From positions 1 to 64,000 of the forward strand of contig SWDT01000053.1 in NCBI GenBank assembly GCA_009193035.1: a DNA stretch of 64,000 bases, written 5' to 3'. A program made the translations under genes and the position numbers. Source of the stretch: Halicephalobus mephisto. Its lineage: Eukaryota; Nematoda; Chromadorea; Rhabditida; Panagrolaimidae. The notes below the pieces were generated by a model. The model made no database searches and was not told the origin of the DNA. It saw only the letters and a program-made list of their open reading frames with translations. Shown here one piece after another: positions 32,939 through 46,964 of this stretch. Position 1 is the stretch's first letter. Every line of letters starts with the position of its first letter.

Positions 32939-35900
32939 ATGAAGCCAGATAAATTCACAGCGTACACGATTGCCTGCCTCGTTATTGTGGGGTTCGTGTA
33001 CGCTTCCGAAGAACCTCCAAACTCTCCGAGTAAGTTTTTTTCATATATAATTTTTAAAATTCTCTTTTCATGTACAATTTTTGAAATTGTTGCTAAATTT
33101 ATGATTTCTATTATTCCTGCTATGTTTATATATAATTTTTAAGGTTTTCTATATATACCATATAAATATGATGTGGGGAATTTTAAAAACTATATTTTTT
33201 AAATTTTCTCACTAAATAACCATTTTTGGCCCGTAACTGGACGCCATCCATTGTTTCATTCTATCGAAGTCCATCTAGATTATTATTTGCTCCAGGGTTA
33301 TTCTCGAATTTCGTTTTTCGGATCTCAAGTGTTTTGCATGCTAAACGCTTCCTCTCTAATTGCCGGGTTTCTTGACTTTTTGTTCTAGGATAACTAGATT
33401 AATCCTAGCCTTGGAGAAAATATAAATTTTTTCAAGACTTGTATAATTGATGTTCCAAGTTTTCTTGAAAAAAGTTACCATCTCAAAAGGCGCAATTCGA
33501 TCCAGAAGCGAACCCGAACACTAATTATAGTTCTGCCGTCTTTATCCGGACTCTAGCGGCATCTCGGGGTCGTAAAATAAAAATCATAAGAGACTCGGAT
33601 CAATCCAAATTGAGACAATAGCCTTGTCTATGCGACCTTTTGGCGCATAATTTATTGTTTTTTATGACACCGCCTTAGACGCATGCCAAAAAATGCGGCT
33701 TGATTTGGATAATTCTCTGCAACCTGCTGAGAGAAGATCAAATGTTTGGAAAATCAGCAGGAAGTTGGTTCATGGGTCAAGAAGTCGGCAGGAGGTTTAG
33801 GTAGCTTTTAAAAGTGGTTTTTTAAGTTATGTTAATGGCTTTGTAAACAACGTTTCAAGATGATTTTTATATATGAATTCAAATTTTAAAATTATTTGGT
33901 TTTTTATTAGTTGATGGATCTTTTTATTAACCTTGTCATTACCCTATTAAGCTCTCGCTTTATCCTCAAGAAGCTACTTGACAGCAGTTTTTGATCTTGC
34001 CGAACTTTTAATAATCTTGAGCGTTTGTCAATCATCGGGTTTATCTATGGTCGATTGCCTCCTTTGCTGCTACTTTTTTCTTTGGCCTTCTCGATTCTGT
34101 CTTCACTCTGTAAAAAGACTGTTTGCCGTTGAGATTAGAGAGAGTGAGCATGTCTGGCAGATGCTCGAGCGGCGGTTTTGATCTTATTTAGAATGCCAAA
34201 TGTAAAAATTATTAAAACATTGAAATTTATAAGTTTTTATATATAAAATTTTTTTTGTATTGATTGACTTATTGCGCAATCTGGTTATGGTTTTTTTTGT
34301 TAGCTAGCCGGTTCCGTAATTCGATAAAGCAAAATGACAACCGGTTGGAGAATAGCAGTAGCGTCTTCCTGAGTGCGCAAAATGTTCCGCTAGACACTTT
34401 AGGGAACGTTTTGAATCAAATCTGGGCAGCTTCATTTCCGTGGTCATAGTTCAGTAACGAACTAAAATGAAAAGCAAACAAAACTCGATAGTTCCCGATT
34501 AAGAGCAGTTACGATATGGGTCGAAATGGATGAATTTTCAAGGGAAAAAGCAATAATGTATAAAAATTAAATTTTTTTCAGTTGTATTAACAAAATGTGA
34601 AGGTGAAACAGCGAAATTAAGTTGTCCAAATGGAACTGTGATATCAATTGAATTAGCAAATTATGGCAGATTTAGTGTATCTCCTTGTAATCCGGAAGCA
34701 GATCCTACTTTATCAACAAGTTGTTTAAATGATAAAACTTTAGCAATTCTTCAAGAAAGGTAAGTAGAAATTTTTTTAATTTTTGGGGAGAAAATTGGTG
34801 TTTTTGTTGACAACCGTCCTTCAAATATCTGGATTTTTTGTCTATAATTCAAAAAAATGCCGATTGATGTGTTTTTTCTTCATGAGAAAGACACATGATC
34901 TTTGTTGAGACAAATTGCCGGGTATGAATGTGAAATAATTTTTTTTTGGTTTGGATTTAAGACATTCTGCCAATCATTCAAATGACATAAGTTGCGATAA
35001 TTTTTGAAGATTTTTATTTTTCCGCTGATCGGATCTTTTTTTTTAAAATTATTACAATTATAGTTGATAGATTATGGAAGTATACGGTTGAATGAAAATT
35101 GTCCATTAGTCCAATTTGTGAAAAGCAAATTGTTGTCACCTGGACTAAGCTGGACCTTTTTCCATGGGGTCGACCTAGCTTGACTTTTGTTGTTTGTATA
35201 GTCTCACAGCTGCAAAAAATCCAAGTTGATCATTATTTGCAGTTATGTCACATAAATGGGAGAGTCATTAGATGGTTAGCTTAAGAAAAACAATAGGAAA
35301 AGAGATTGAACGGATTAGCGAACACCTATTCTCGAAAGTAGATCAGATTTCGACGATCGAGACAGTTAATTTGTTCACCTTGGATTCAAATTACAAAATT
35401 AATGGTTTTCTATAAGGGGTTTTTTATTTTTAAAATAATTGTTGGAAAAATTTTTTTTTCAAAAATTGACCTAAGAGAATTTTTGATTTAGATTAAAATT
35501 ACAAAAATTAATGGTTTTGTGGTTCTGATGAAAGATATTTTTGGACTTTTATAGTTAATTGATTTTTTGTAATTATTGGGAAACTGTATTTTCCCCAAAA
35601 ATATGGAAATGAAACGAATTTGTTCGCCTAATTTACTTGAGGCAGATTCAGTGTCTCATTTGGTAGTCATAATGACGGCTGGCTATAGGATGGAAGACAA
35701 TGACAGCCAATCGGGAACCAAATTGAAACATGTGTTTTTAGAAGGTCATTCGGAATAGCAGAAAATTTTTTAGTTTATGAGATTTTTTGGATGAGATTGA
35801 AAAATAGATTTTTGATATGCATGAATGATTTCAATGGCACCTGTTTAGGGAATGTAGTAAAAAATATATTTTTAAAGATTTTGGAAATTAAGGAATTTCA

Positions 35901-38900
35901 TGATTTTGGTTTTTTGTTAGTTTTGGATAGTTGATCGATGAAATGTCGGCACGCTTTTCTCGCTTGTTTGATTGATGACCAACATTGGCAAACTCTGAAT
36001 TTAGAGTTTGTTCAAATTTGCATAGAATTTTCTCGAAAAAGTGATTTATTGCTTTGAGAGAACACTATGGAATCAAAGCTTTTCCTGTTTTTGGACTGAA
36101 GGTGACAGATTTGACAATAGAGAGAAAAGCCGAAAAGTGTCGACTTCCGAATTTCGGATTTTGAATCCTTCTAACTGTCGTAAGCAATTAATTTATCTAG
36201 ACTGCTGCGCGAAATGGGGGTAAAATTGTAAGGCGGGTGCTAATGGATTACATAAACGGAGAAGACTCCCGGGATTTTAACTATTTTCCAGAATGTAGAA
36301 ATGTGTAAAACTAATTGCCGAAGAAGGGGGAAATTGTTGTTTCGGCATGTTTTGAAAAAATTTTTATTGTTGAAATAGAGGGAAATACAATATTTAAAAA
36401 TGTATGAATTTAGATGTGGAAATAGGCATCGTTGTTTGATTGCTGTTAATTCAGAAGGTTTTGGGGATGAATGTCCTGGAACGAGGAAATATTTAGAACT
36501 TGTCTACTTTTGTATTAAAGGTAGTTTTAGATGGATATAGATTGAAGTAAATTTGGGGTTTTTGTTTGTGATTTGTGGTTGTTAATTATTTGTTTTTGCA
36601 GATGTGATACGAGAGATCATTGTGCTTTCAATGTTTCGAATTTAATTTTTGGTGATTCTTGTCCAGAAACGTCCAAGTATTTAGAAGCTCGTTATATGTG
36701 TGTTCCGGCTCCAGGTATGTAGTGTTGTTGTGGTTTTTTAATGGTTTTTATTTTATTATATATGTTTATTTTTTTGTTTTTTAGCTACTACTACGACGAC
36801 GACTACAACTTCTATTCCGAAGACTACTACAGTAACTGTTAAGAAGGATATTATGAAATCTGGAATGAATTCTGAATTGGATGATATTTTAGTGAAAACT
36901 ACTAGTACTCCGAAAAGTTGTAAGAAAGTTTTTGAAAGACATTTGGAATGGCCTGAAACAGAAATAGGAAATTTGGCAAGAGTAAATTGTCCTGCAGGAA
37001 CAACAGGTTATGCAGAATGGTTTTGTTCGGAATTTGGAGAATGGACACCGAAAACTGGAGCTGATCTTTCGAGATGTGTATCTGATTGGGTTGAGAAATT
37101 ACTCAAGGATGTCATTGATGAACATGATGAATTGATTATTCAATTGGAAACTTTGAAAGAAATTCATTCTCATAGTAGAAGACAAACATTAATTGGAGGA
37201 GAATTAATTAAAATTAAATTTATTGTAGAAAAAGTTGTAGAAAATTATTTATCTATTATGAAATCAGCAAGTTCTTCAACAGATGAAAGAAAAACTGGCT
37301 ATAAAATGAATAAGGTAAAATATTTTATTTTTTTTTAAATTTAAGTTTTGTTTTTTTTAGTTTTGGATTGAATCAATTAATCATTTACTTGGAGATAATC
37401 AAAAAGGAGCATGGTTTGATTTATATCCTAAAAAACAAAGAGAAATAGCAAGTTCGTTTATTAATTCAGCAGAAAAATTGTTATCAGCAATGTTTCCTAT
37501 TGTGATTTCTAATTTTCATGAATTGGATTCAGAAAATATTGTTGCTAAACCAAATGTTATTGCTCAAGTTTCAACAGTAAGAATTGAGGATTATGTAACG
37601 TTTCCTTCTGTACCTATTGATAATGATATTGTGCATGTTCCGAGAGAAGCATTAGAAGCGAGTGGAAGAGGTTTGTTTTATTATTTTTAAATATAATTGA
37701 AGTAATTTATTTTTGATGGATTATTTTTCTGATTTTTGGATACTTGTTAATGATTTCATATATGAAAGTTATACTAAAAGATGGTTTAGAGAGGTTTTTT
37801 ATCTTAGAACCTTTTAGATTAAGGTATATAAGTTTATTTTTGATGGGTATATTTGAAATAACTTAATTATGAAATAATCTGGCAAAATTCAAACTTTAAG
37901 TTAATTTCGTTTTTTTTAAATTTATTTTTTTGGGTTTTATGATTTTAATTTTTAGTGAATGCTCAAGTTGTCTATGCAAATTATCACGGTTTGGAGGAGT
38001 ATTTAAAGCCTTTGGAAGATTATACAACTGGAAAGAAACTTAAAAAACTGGTTTCAAGGATTATTTCTGTCAATCTTGTGACGAATGGAAAACCACAAGT
38101 TATCACGAGAATTGCTAGACCTATTGTTTTGGAGTTTGAAACAGATGTTGGATCGAAATATGAAAATCCACAATGTGTTTGGTGGGATAAAACTCAATTA
38201 GAATGGTCAACTAATGGATGTAAAGTTAGAAATTTCAATGGAACTCATACAACTTGTGAATGCGATCATATGACGCACTTTGGTGTTTTGATGGATATGG
38301 TTGAAACAGAAGAACATTCTGTTCGTGATGAAGTATTGATGCTGGTGACTTATATTGGATGTTGTATCAGTGGTTTCTGCTTAATTATGGCTTTCTTGTG
38401 TTTCTCAATTTTTGGAGAATCTGGTTGTGAAAGGACATGTATATTGAAGAATTTGACTATTACGTTGGCAATTGCTGAAGTTGTGTTTTTATACGGTATT
38501 GAGAAAACGGAATATCGGACGACGTGCTGGATGATTGCTGGATTGCTTCATTATTTTCTTCTTTCCTCGTTTATTTGGATGTTCTTGGAAGGATTTCAGC
38601 TTTATTCTTTGCTTGTTCAAGTTGGTCCATCAGAAAAGTCTAAAAAACCATATTTGTACTTGGTTGGATATGGAATTCCGACAGTTATTGTGGGATGTTG
38701 TTTTTATTTCTTTTCTGACAATTACGGTACAAGAAATTATTGCTTCTTAATTCCATCGAAATTTCTTATTTGGAGTTTTGTTGGTCCAGTAGCTATTGTT
38801 TTATTTTTAAATTTGGTATTTTTGATAATGACACTTTGTGGAGTATGTCGTCATTCTAATGGTGGATATAAGCCATGTGCACATGATAGAAATACTGTAA

Positions 38901-40259
38901 AAGTAGTGAGAAATTGGCTAAAATTAAGTTTTTGTATGGTATTTTTAAAAGGATTAACATGGACATTTGGATTTTTATGGATTAATGAAAAAATAGCTTG
39001 GACAGCTTATATATTTACTGGTTTTAATGGATTTCTTGGATTTTTTATTTTACTTTTTTATGTTATTGTAAGTGAAAAAATGCACAAAGATTTTGAAAAT
39101 TGGACAAGAAGAAATAATTGGTTACCTGATTGTTTTGGAAATTCAAGAAGTGAAACAAGAACAGGACCGTATTTGTCATCAACAGCAACATCGACAGCTC
39201 ATTGTGGAACTTCGAGTACATCACATGGATCGGAAGGAATGGTGAGTTTTTAAAAGTTTTAATATTTTTGTCCGTCTGCAAAAAAAATTTTTGGTTGAAA
39301 AAAATTTAATTGTTTTTTTTTTCTAATTCTGCACAGACTCCACCACCAAGAATCAGGAAATTACGGGAACGTAATTATTATTCAATGGAAAGAAAATCTA
39401 AAGTAATACAACAAGAAATGCTTTTGACTGGTCAATGTCCTAATTGTTCTCATTCTACAACTATTTTGTATTCTGCACCTCATACGTTGAGAGGTACTGT
39501 AGAATGTGGTAGAGAAGAACAAGAAATAAGTTATACAATGACTCCGACGGAGCAGAAACCGATGTTGGCATCTGTTAATGTGAGCATCATTGGAGTGATC
39601 TGGGGTTGGATATGGTGTCTTGCTTTAATTTTTGTTTTTTTTAACCTTTTTTGGCACTTTGGACTGATTTTCCTGGGGGGTTTTTTTTGGCTTTTTTGTT
39701 GTGAATTTGTGGGTTTTTGTAGGAAATAATTTTGGAGTTTTTAGTTTCCTGGATCTCAACAATGGGCACTTGATAAATTTGGTCAATTAAGGAGTGTTAC
39801 TCCGGCTTCGATGGATAATAGATTGTATAATGGATCGATGAGAGAAGCGATGGCTTCTAATTATCAAAGAAGGATACATGATGGTGGTTTTTTTATATGA
39901 AAATTAATAATTATTTGGTTTTTTTAGAAGTATATGATTATGCGACAATACCGTATGATAGTGATGATAGAAGAAGTGTTTATCCTACTTCTAGAATGCA
40001 ATTAGATGGGTTTAGAACATGTGGAAGTGATTATAGATCAATGAGCAATTGTCAAAGTCCTATGAATAGACCTCCGCCGAAGTTTAAACCTCCACCACCA
40101 CCGCAAATTTCGTCTTTACCGTTAAGTGATGATTCTGCGTATAGTGATAGTGGTGGGAGTTCGTCAAGAAGTCCTAATTCTGGAGTTTCTAGAAGTGGAA
40201 CAATGTTGCTTCGGATGGATTTGACTAAAAATCCTCCTGTTTTTTGTGAGGATGTATAA
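32939..40259 (+). CDS. lat-1: Latrophilin, adhesion GPCR
   Basis: An adhesion-class receptor; in C. elegans LAT-1 controls division-plane polarity and fertility. Nine exons: 32939-33029, 34582-34759, 36602-36714, 36785-37314, 37361-37670, 37956-39241, 39337-39579, 39745-39883, 39928-40259. They join in phase to 1,073 residues. Domains in order: signal peptide (MKPDKFTAYTIACLVIVGFV), galactose-binding lectin (SUEL) domain about 31-126 (CEGETAKLSCPNGT ... YGRF), a linker with eight threonines, hormone-receptor motif about 170-226 with paired cysteines, GAIN domain, and GPS near 500-512 (CECDHMTHFGVLM; autocleavage expected after HM). Then comes a seven-TM region about 530-780 and a 290-residue tail, proline-rich (KFKPPPPPQ), ending CEDV. 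There is no olfactomedin domain, as usual in invertebrates. Introns 1 and 3 are long (1.55 and 1.84 kb) and without visible genes. Codons are strongly A/T-ending. Confidence 0.96.
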
Positions 40260-40483
40260 TGTCAAAGTTTTAAAACTTTCAAAATTAACCGGTGAAGATT
40301 ATTCAAGTACCCTGAAGTTACGCAATATTTATGTTTTTTATCACAGTGGTGAAACGAGTATTGTGCCATTTTTGTTCAGGCATTTTTTTGTTTTAATTGG
40401 TTATAAAGTTGATTTTTATTAATTTTTGAAAGTTTGGAAAAACTGGTCGAAGAAGGATTTATTCTTGGGATGTTTTTTAAGAA

Positions 40484-40489
40484 AATAAA
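40484..40489 (+). terminator. lat-1: lat-1 polyadenylation signal candidate
   Basis: AATAAA 225 bp after the stop codon, followed by T-rich sequence. A further AATAAA lies near 40,752. Confidence 0.45.
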
Positions 40490-40829
40490 TTTTTTAAATT
40501 TAGGAATGTAGATTTTTTTGGAAATTAGATTTTGTAAAAATTTAAAAAATTAAATTTATAAAAAACTTTGAAAATTTTTGTAATTTATTGAATTTTCGAA
40601 ATTTTTTATAAATTTTGTTTTTATTCTGAATTTGAAATTTAATATGAACATTAAAGAAATACAAAGTTTTGGAGATTATTATTTTTTCTTTTTTATTAGA
40701 AGATTTCGAATTTTAATAATTATATGAAAGATAAAAAAGATTTTAATTATTAAAATAAAGAACTAGATGACTATATCGTGCTCTCTTTGGCGTTCCGTGC
40801 CTAACCGGTCAATTCAATAGGATCAAAGA

Positions 40830-41140
40830 TGTCGAATTCCAACTTTTGAATTTGAATTTCCGAATAGAATTTTCGAGTTGGTTTCGAAACGAATTTCTGA
40901 ATTGATTTCGAAAAAATTTCTGAATCGATTTCGAAATAAACTTGGATTTCGAAGCGAATTTCTGAATCGATTTCGAAATAAACTTTTAACTCGATTTCGA
41001 AAAAAATTTCTGAATCGATTTCGAAATAAACTTGGATTTCGAAGCGAATTTTTGAATCAATTTCGAAATAAACTTTTAACTCGATTTCGAAGCGAATTTT
41101 TGAATCGATTTCGAAATAAACTTTTAATTCGAAGACTTCC
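40830..41140. repeat. Minisatellite of TCGATTTCGAAATAAACTT units
   Basis: About ten units (GAATTTCTGAATCGATTTCG alternating with AAATAAACTTGGATTTCGAA) with a 50-60-bp higher-order spacing. They lie between the convergent 3' ends of lat-1 and the CNOT1 gene. ORFs on both strands (40,801-41,142 and 40,878-41,201) simply read the repeat. Confidence 0.8.
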
Positions 41141-41681
41141 AAAAGTCGACAGTTCTAAACAAGATCATAAAGTTCAACACCATTTGACGGTTCAACAATA
41201 ACCATCTCCTTTTCAATTTCCAAACTTAATTTTTTCAAATTTCTCAAATCTCCCAATTTCCAACTTAAAAATCAACAACTTCACAGTTCCTTTCAACAAC
41301 CCTCAAAACCCAATTCCACTCAACTAACAAAATTAAAAATCTTCATTAATTTCTTTTAAAATCATTATATCCCTTAAAACTTTAATAATCAAAATCCTAT
41401 CCACAAATAATCCACATTTACACCGAATTTCCTTGACGATAACCCGTTACATTCCTTGTTCAAAACCCGTCACATTCCCTGAAACCATTACAATCAACCT
41501 AACTTCCATCAACAACATTACCTACTTCTCTTTAGTCACAAATATCACACAGGTACAAGACCCATATTTCCACCAGTAGATTCAAATTTCGGTGGTAAAT
41601 TAACACGGCATGAGTTTGCTACGTTGACGAATAATCTAAACAAATTCAAAAATACAATAAAACCACAACAACAAACAATAT
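41141..41681. other. 3' flank of the CNOT1 gene
   Basis: C/A-rich on the plus strand with no gene; probably 3' UTR and spacer. Confidence 0.4.
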
Positions 41682-44600
41682 TCACTGTTTTTGCTTGTAT
41701 GTTTCCACCAACCTTTCAATTTCCGGAGTATAGCACACAAATTCATGTTGCCAAAAACGGTATCGTTCATTTTGGATAAGTTCAATAAAAGTAACCAATA
41801 ATCCCCAAGGATGAGGACGCATCGAAACCAAACGTTCAAATAAAACACTGAAAAACTTCCTAAAATTTAACAACATTTAAAAACCATACCGAGTAATTTG
41901 TTCTTTAATTTTCTCATCTTTAGCTTCATTGAATAAATATAATAAAACACACGAAAAATAATGAGTTTGAGCATTCGGATAACGAAGCTGATTAGCCAAA
42001 GCATTAAAAAGAATATATCGACCTTCCGAACAAAAACAATTCGCCAAATTTCCATATATTTCAATACCAATAGAATTAGAAATATTAGAAATAGAAATCC
42101 TTTGTTTCAAATCCTTAAATCCATAAATCGCTTTCATACCTACATACGATACAATTGCATTCATAACAGGTATATTGTATTTAATTCCTGATTCTTCACA
42201 ATTCTTCAATTTCTCATTTAACAAAACAAAAAATTCATCACCATTTTCATTATTAAAATACCCATCCAACTGATTACGTATATCGTCCGAAATCAAACTA
42301 AACATTTCAAATGGAATTTTCGGCGCTATTTCCATTTCACCAAGTAATTCTATTTCTTTAAAATCTTGCATAAACGGATCAGGAAGTCTCATGTTCCTTG
42401 GATATGCACTAAGAACCAGATTACGTAATTGAACACAACTTGTTGGAATAACATCACAAAAAATATAATAATATTCACATAATAATTCTGGAAAATCATG
42501 TAAAACAATTAACATAACTCTCAATGTTCCTGTATATAAATCTTGAATAGCTTTCGTCATTTTGCCATTTCTAAAACTAGGTCCCATAAATTTCAATAAC
42601 GATATCAACAATTGCGTATAAATAACTCTCGTAAGTGGTGGAGCATTAGGTTCTGCAAGAAATTGTCCAATAAACTGTCTATGTCCAACAATATCCAACC
42701 AATGATATGCAAATCCAGGTACTCTCCGTGGTTGAATATAAAACATAGCATGCCCAAATGCTTCCAATACAGCCCATTTCATATCTCTTAAAGCATTAGG
42801 TCCAATACAAATTTCTGTCAACATTGTGTGAAAAATTCTATAAAATGGAAATCCATTAAAATCATCACGACGAGAATCATGATCATGAATCAACGAAGAA
42901 TTAAACGTATCTAGAACCTTATGCAGTAATGTTATTCTTCCACAAACATTACCATTATCACCACCTATTAAATCGCCATTTTTCACCAATATGCACATCA
43001 ACCGACAAAATGCATCCAAAATACGATTACATTTTTGTTGAATACTAGCATTATTATCCTTCTGAATTCTATAACAAACATCCAAACAAATATCCAAACA
43101 AGTTTTAAATAACTTGCTAATATTATCCAATGTCAGAGGAATTCCTTGATTTTTCACCAATGAAAGAACAATATTATGAACATGAGCAGATCTATCCGAT
43201 CGTGGAGCACCTTCATTAGCATTACAAATAGTCATCCATTCCCGAAGAATTCTTTCAACTTTCGATTGAAAATCACTTGCAGAAATTTCACAATGACCAA
43301 ACAAATCATCAGAAAAACCATTTTGATTACCATTTGAATGAGAATTTAATTGAATATTAGACAACGAATTACGAATATCATATACAGATCCACCATTATC
43401 ATTCAATCCATATCTACAAAAAAAAATTTAATTAAATTTTAAAAATTTCAAAAAACATACAAATTTGTTTCAATTTTTGTTTGATTTCTATTCGTTATAG
43501 TTTTCATTTGTTGAACTGTCAATGGCAAATATGACACTAGAGGTTTTCTATTATCATTATTAGACAATAATCTAAATAATTTCTGAATAAAATTAACCAC
43601 AACATGATCCATATTTTCAACAAAACGTGAAAATAACTGATCAAAAATCGCCAAATTAACCATTCTATTCCTAATCAATACATCATAAGCATCAGGATTC
43701 AAGTACAATCTATCACGAATTCCACTTATTCCAACTCTAGTAATAATCCGAACAACATCCATTTGTTCCACATGACTAGTTATTCTTGAAATAAGACTTG
43801 TAAAAATTTCACAAAAAGCAATCATATTACGATCCATAGTTGCAGCTATTTGATGTCGACTATCTTGAGTACCAACATAAGAAATCAAAAAATTCTCTGT
43901 CAAACGATCAATGAGAGAAATTAAATTTTCTTGAGATAAATGCCGAAGAAATTCCACAATCGACTGCCTAATATTCGTACAACCCGTATACAATTCAGTA
44001 TTTGGAATAACATATCTACTAATAAACACATCAATCACATTCTGAACAAAAGTATCCAGATTCTTAGACAATCCTTCTATGTCATTAACAGACATAACAG
44101 TTGGTTCACCTCGCAATCTAATATAATCCACATACAAATCCTCAATTGTAGCAGGTTTAAAACCACACATCTGAGAACCAAAATAATCATAAATCTGAAT
44201 TTCACCATCTGTCAAATTCCTATAACGAGGACGTAATTCCAATGGCATTCTATCAATGATATCTCGAATATCCGATGGAACATCAAAAATCTCCAAATCC
44301 ATTCCATTTTTCCTCTTCATTATGTGATCTTTCATCTTTTTTTCAATTTCTACAGTAGCTTTCTCACATGCAGTTTTCACAACATAACAAGATGCCATTT
44401 CCAAATTATGTTCAATCACATTCTGTAAAACTTCTTCAACAAGTCTTTGTGTATCAGAAATCGATCCAAAATTTTGAATATTTTGAGCCATAAATTGTCT
44501 AATATACTGAATAATACTTGTCGTCAATGGTTCACGAGTCAAAATCATTCCAATTGCAGCTGTTGTTGAACGCATCATCTGAAGATAAGCCCGACGTATT

Positions 44601-45929
44601 TGTTGTTCATTATTGATAGAATTAAAATCCTTAAGAACAATTTCAGAAGTCATCGATAAAGCTACATTCACGGAGCGTTCTACAATACCAGAAATAATGT
44701 CCCTAATAGCTGTAGCAATTGCATGTTTCAAATGTTGTGAAAAATTCGGAATTATCTGATTCAGAGACAAATGCTGTGGAATCACGATTAATCCTTCTAT
44801 ATCTTCATAGACATTGATGTCATTGTAGTTGAATCGAGCAGTTGGTGGCAGAGATGGCTCAGTATTCTGTTGGTAATAAGCCGTGCTGTTCAGAATATTA
44901 TCATCATCAATGTTGTGGAGTTGTTGATGATAAATCCCGGACTGTAAAGCAGAATGACGTCCAGTTGGATCATATAGACTTCTACCAATTTCATTTCCTT
45001 GCAACTTTGCCTTACTTAACACAGCAACATCAGGAAGTTGGGAATTCAGATGAGTAATTTTCTCAGTATCTTGCAGGAACGACGAGTTTCCAATGAGAGA
45101 GTCCAAAGTAACACGAAGTTCCTTGCACAAAACCTCAATTTCGAATTTCAAATTCAACTTCAAATCAGGTTGTCGATGTATTTCCGCCAATATTTGAAGA
45201 ATTTGATTGATCCAAGCACAAGAAGGTTGAAAAACCTAAATTCCAAATATAAATTACGAATAAGAAACTAATCTTACAATGCTCTTGCTTGCAGCCACGA
45301 TAACCTTCGCAACGAATGGAATAACAAACATCAATTCTTGTTGGCCTTTGTAAGTCGCTTCCAGTAGCAAATCCCGAAGATTCAAATCCTCAAGGAAAAT
45401 CGGCTTGTTACGTCCAATTGTGATGATGCCCAGCCAATGTCCCAGATTCTTCAAAAATTGCCGATCAGTGATGCTGGATGTTGTTTGTCTTTTGTCATTT
45501 TTCAGCAGAATTTTGATATTCCTTAATGTCTCCTGTTTCACATAATGATTCAACTCCGGATCATCGACAGAAAGCAAAAAGGCATTGTACAACGTATGGA
45601 AGTTCTGCTCCAGAGTGATCCTCTTCATAACGAGATACTGCGCTAACCACCGACGAAAAGTATCATCATTCGTGTTTAAAATTCTTCTCAAATCTTCTAG
45701 CTATAATTTAATTATTAAAAATTAATTTTTTATATATCAAACCTTATATGCCAAGTTAGCCAAGCTCAGATTGTTGAATATGAAGGCCACTTCCTCAGCC
45801 ACAGTTTCATCTTGAAGAACAATCACCTTCTCATCCTCTTCAGTGCCTTTCTGGAGAACATCCATCATGGATATTTTTAGTGATGGATCTTCCAAATCAG
45901 GCAGGTCACAAACCCAAAACTGATAAATC
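41682..45929 (-). CDS. ntl-1: CCR4-NOT scaffold CNOT1, C-terminal half only
   Basis: CNOT1 is the platform of the CCR4-NOT deadenylase that removes poly(A) tails. Exons 45743-45929, 45278-45700, 43461-45235, 41890-43413 and 41682-41847, with introns of 42-47 bp, give about 1,357 codons in one frame. The read-through matches animal CNOT1 from just before the CAF1-binding MIF4G domain ([18 protein letters not shown]) through the CAF40-binding region ([17 protein letters not shown]) to the NOT1 homology domain and its end ([19 protein letters not shown] ... [17 protein letters not shown]). The first exon follows a TTTTTTTCAG acceptor at 45,930 and enters in phase 2, so either an upstream coding exon or trans-splicing with a start at Met 45868 (MMDVLQKG; 1,337 residues) is needed. 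No exons for the roughly 1,000-residue N-terminal half are seen before the PDI gene. Confidence 0.93.
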
Positions 45930-46964
45930 CTGAAAAAAATTATCAATTTCGAAACCACAGTACTCCAAAGTTAAAACGGAGGGTTTCCAGTACATATTGA
46001 TAAAAATACAAAAACACGCAAATTAATTTTTAAAATAAAACAAAATCAAAAAAAATCCGAAATCAGCTGTGATGACAGATCCAAAAAACTACAAAAAAAA
46101 GCTGCAGACGATTCCTGACACGAAAAAGGAAGGGCGTACTTCGCTCTGCCCAACGCGCCTAAAGTTCCATTTTTATCGAAAATGATGACCAAAAATCCGA
46201 GATTTAGAACCTCTATCAGAACTGTCGAGTTCGACTTTTCGAAGCGAACTGCCAGATTCGGAAATTCAAAAATCCAAACTAAGTTGTCAAGTACAAAGTC
46301 GAAAATTTTGAAAAATCAACGGTTCTGATCTGTGTTAAAGCTAATAATCGGAGTTCAAGGTCGAGATCTAAGTTCTATATTATTGAAGATGATGGCCAAA
46401 GTTCGAGATCTAGGATCTATCACCGAAATCCAAAACCGATATTTGAGTTCTATTTTACCAAAAATAATAGTCAAAGTTCAAGATTTAAAATTTATATGAA
46501 AATTACCAAAGTTCAAAATCGAGATTTAAGTTTCAAATTAAAGATAATGGTCAAAATTCAGGACTTATTATTTATAAGATTAAAATTTTGATGATTTTTA
46601 AAAATAATCAAAATTATAAAATTTATAAAAATTAATTATTAAAGTCCAAAATCGAAATTTCTTATTTCCAAAAATAATTAAAATTTATAAAAATTAATTA
46701 TCAAAGTTTATGTTCCATTTATTAACTTTGATAAAATAAATTTTAAATAAAATTAGGAAATTTCCATTTTTTTTAATTCAAAAATATTTAAAAAACTACT
46801 TTTAAAAATTCCCAAACTTAATAAAAAATAAAACTTGGATTTCCAGACCGAATATTAAATAACCAATAAATATTTCTTTATTTTATTACAAAAATTAAAA
46901 AAAACATTACTTTCAACTCATTGCGTCAGGCAAATCTGAAGTCGCAATCACAACAAAAACAAGT
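45930..46964. other. Spacer upstream of the CNOT1 half-gene
   Basis: No CNOT1 N-terminal exon is visible on the minus strand. Stretch 46,330-46,700 is a loose repeat of AAAGTTCAAGATTTAAAATT and GAGATTTAAG-type phrases. A GC-richer patch near 46,100-46,160 could be a promoter. Confidence 0.4.
46877..46887 (-). terminator. PDI polyadenylation signals
   Basis: Two overlapping AATAAA hexamers on the minus strand, about 80 bp after the PDI stop codon. Confidence 0.55.

Noticed and set aside
40801..41201. Repetitive ORFs on both strands between lat-1 and CNOT1
   Set aside because: They only translate a minisatellite whose unit lacks stops; neither has a start context or splice signals.
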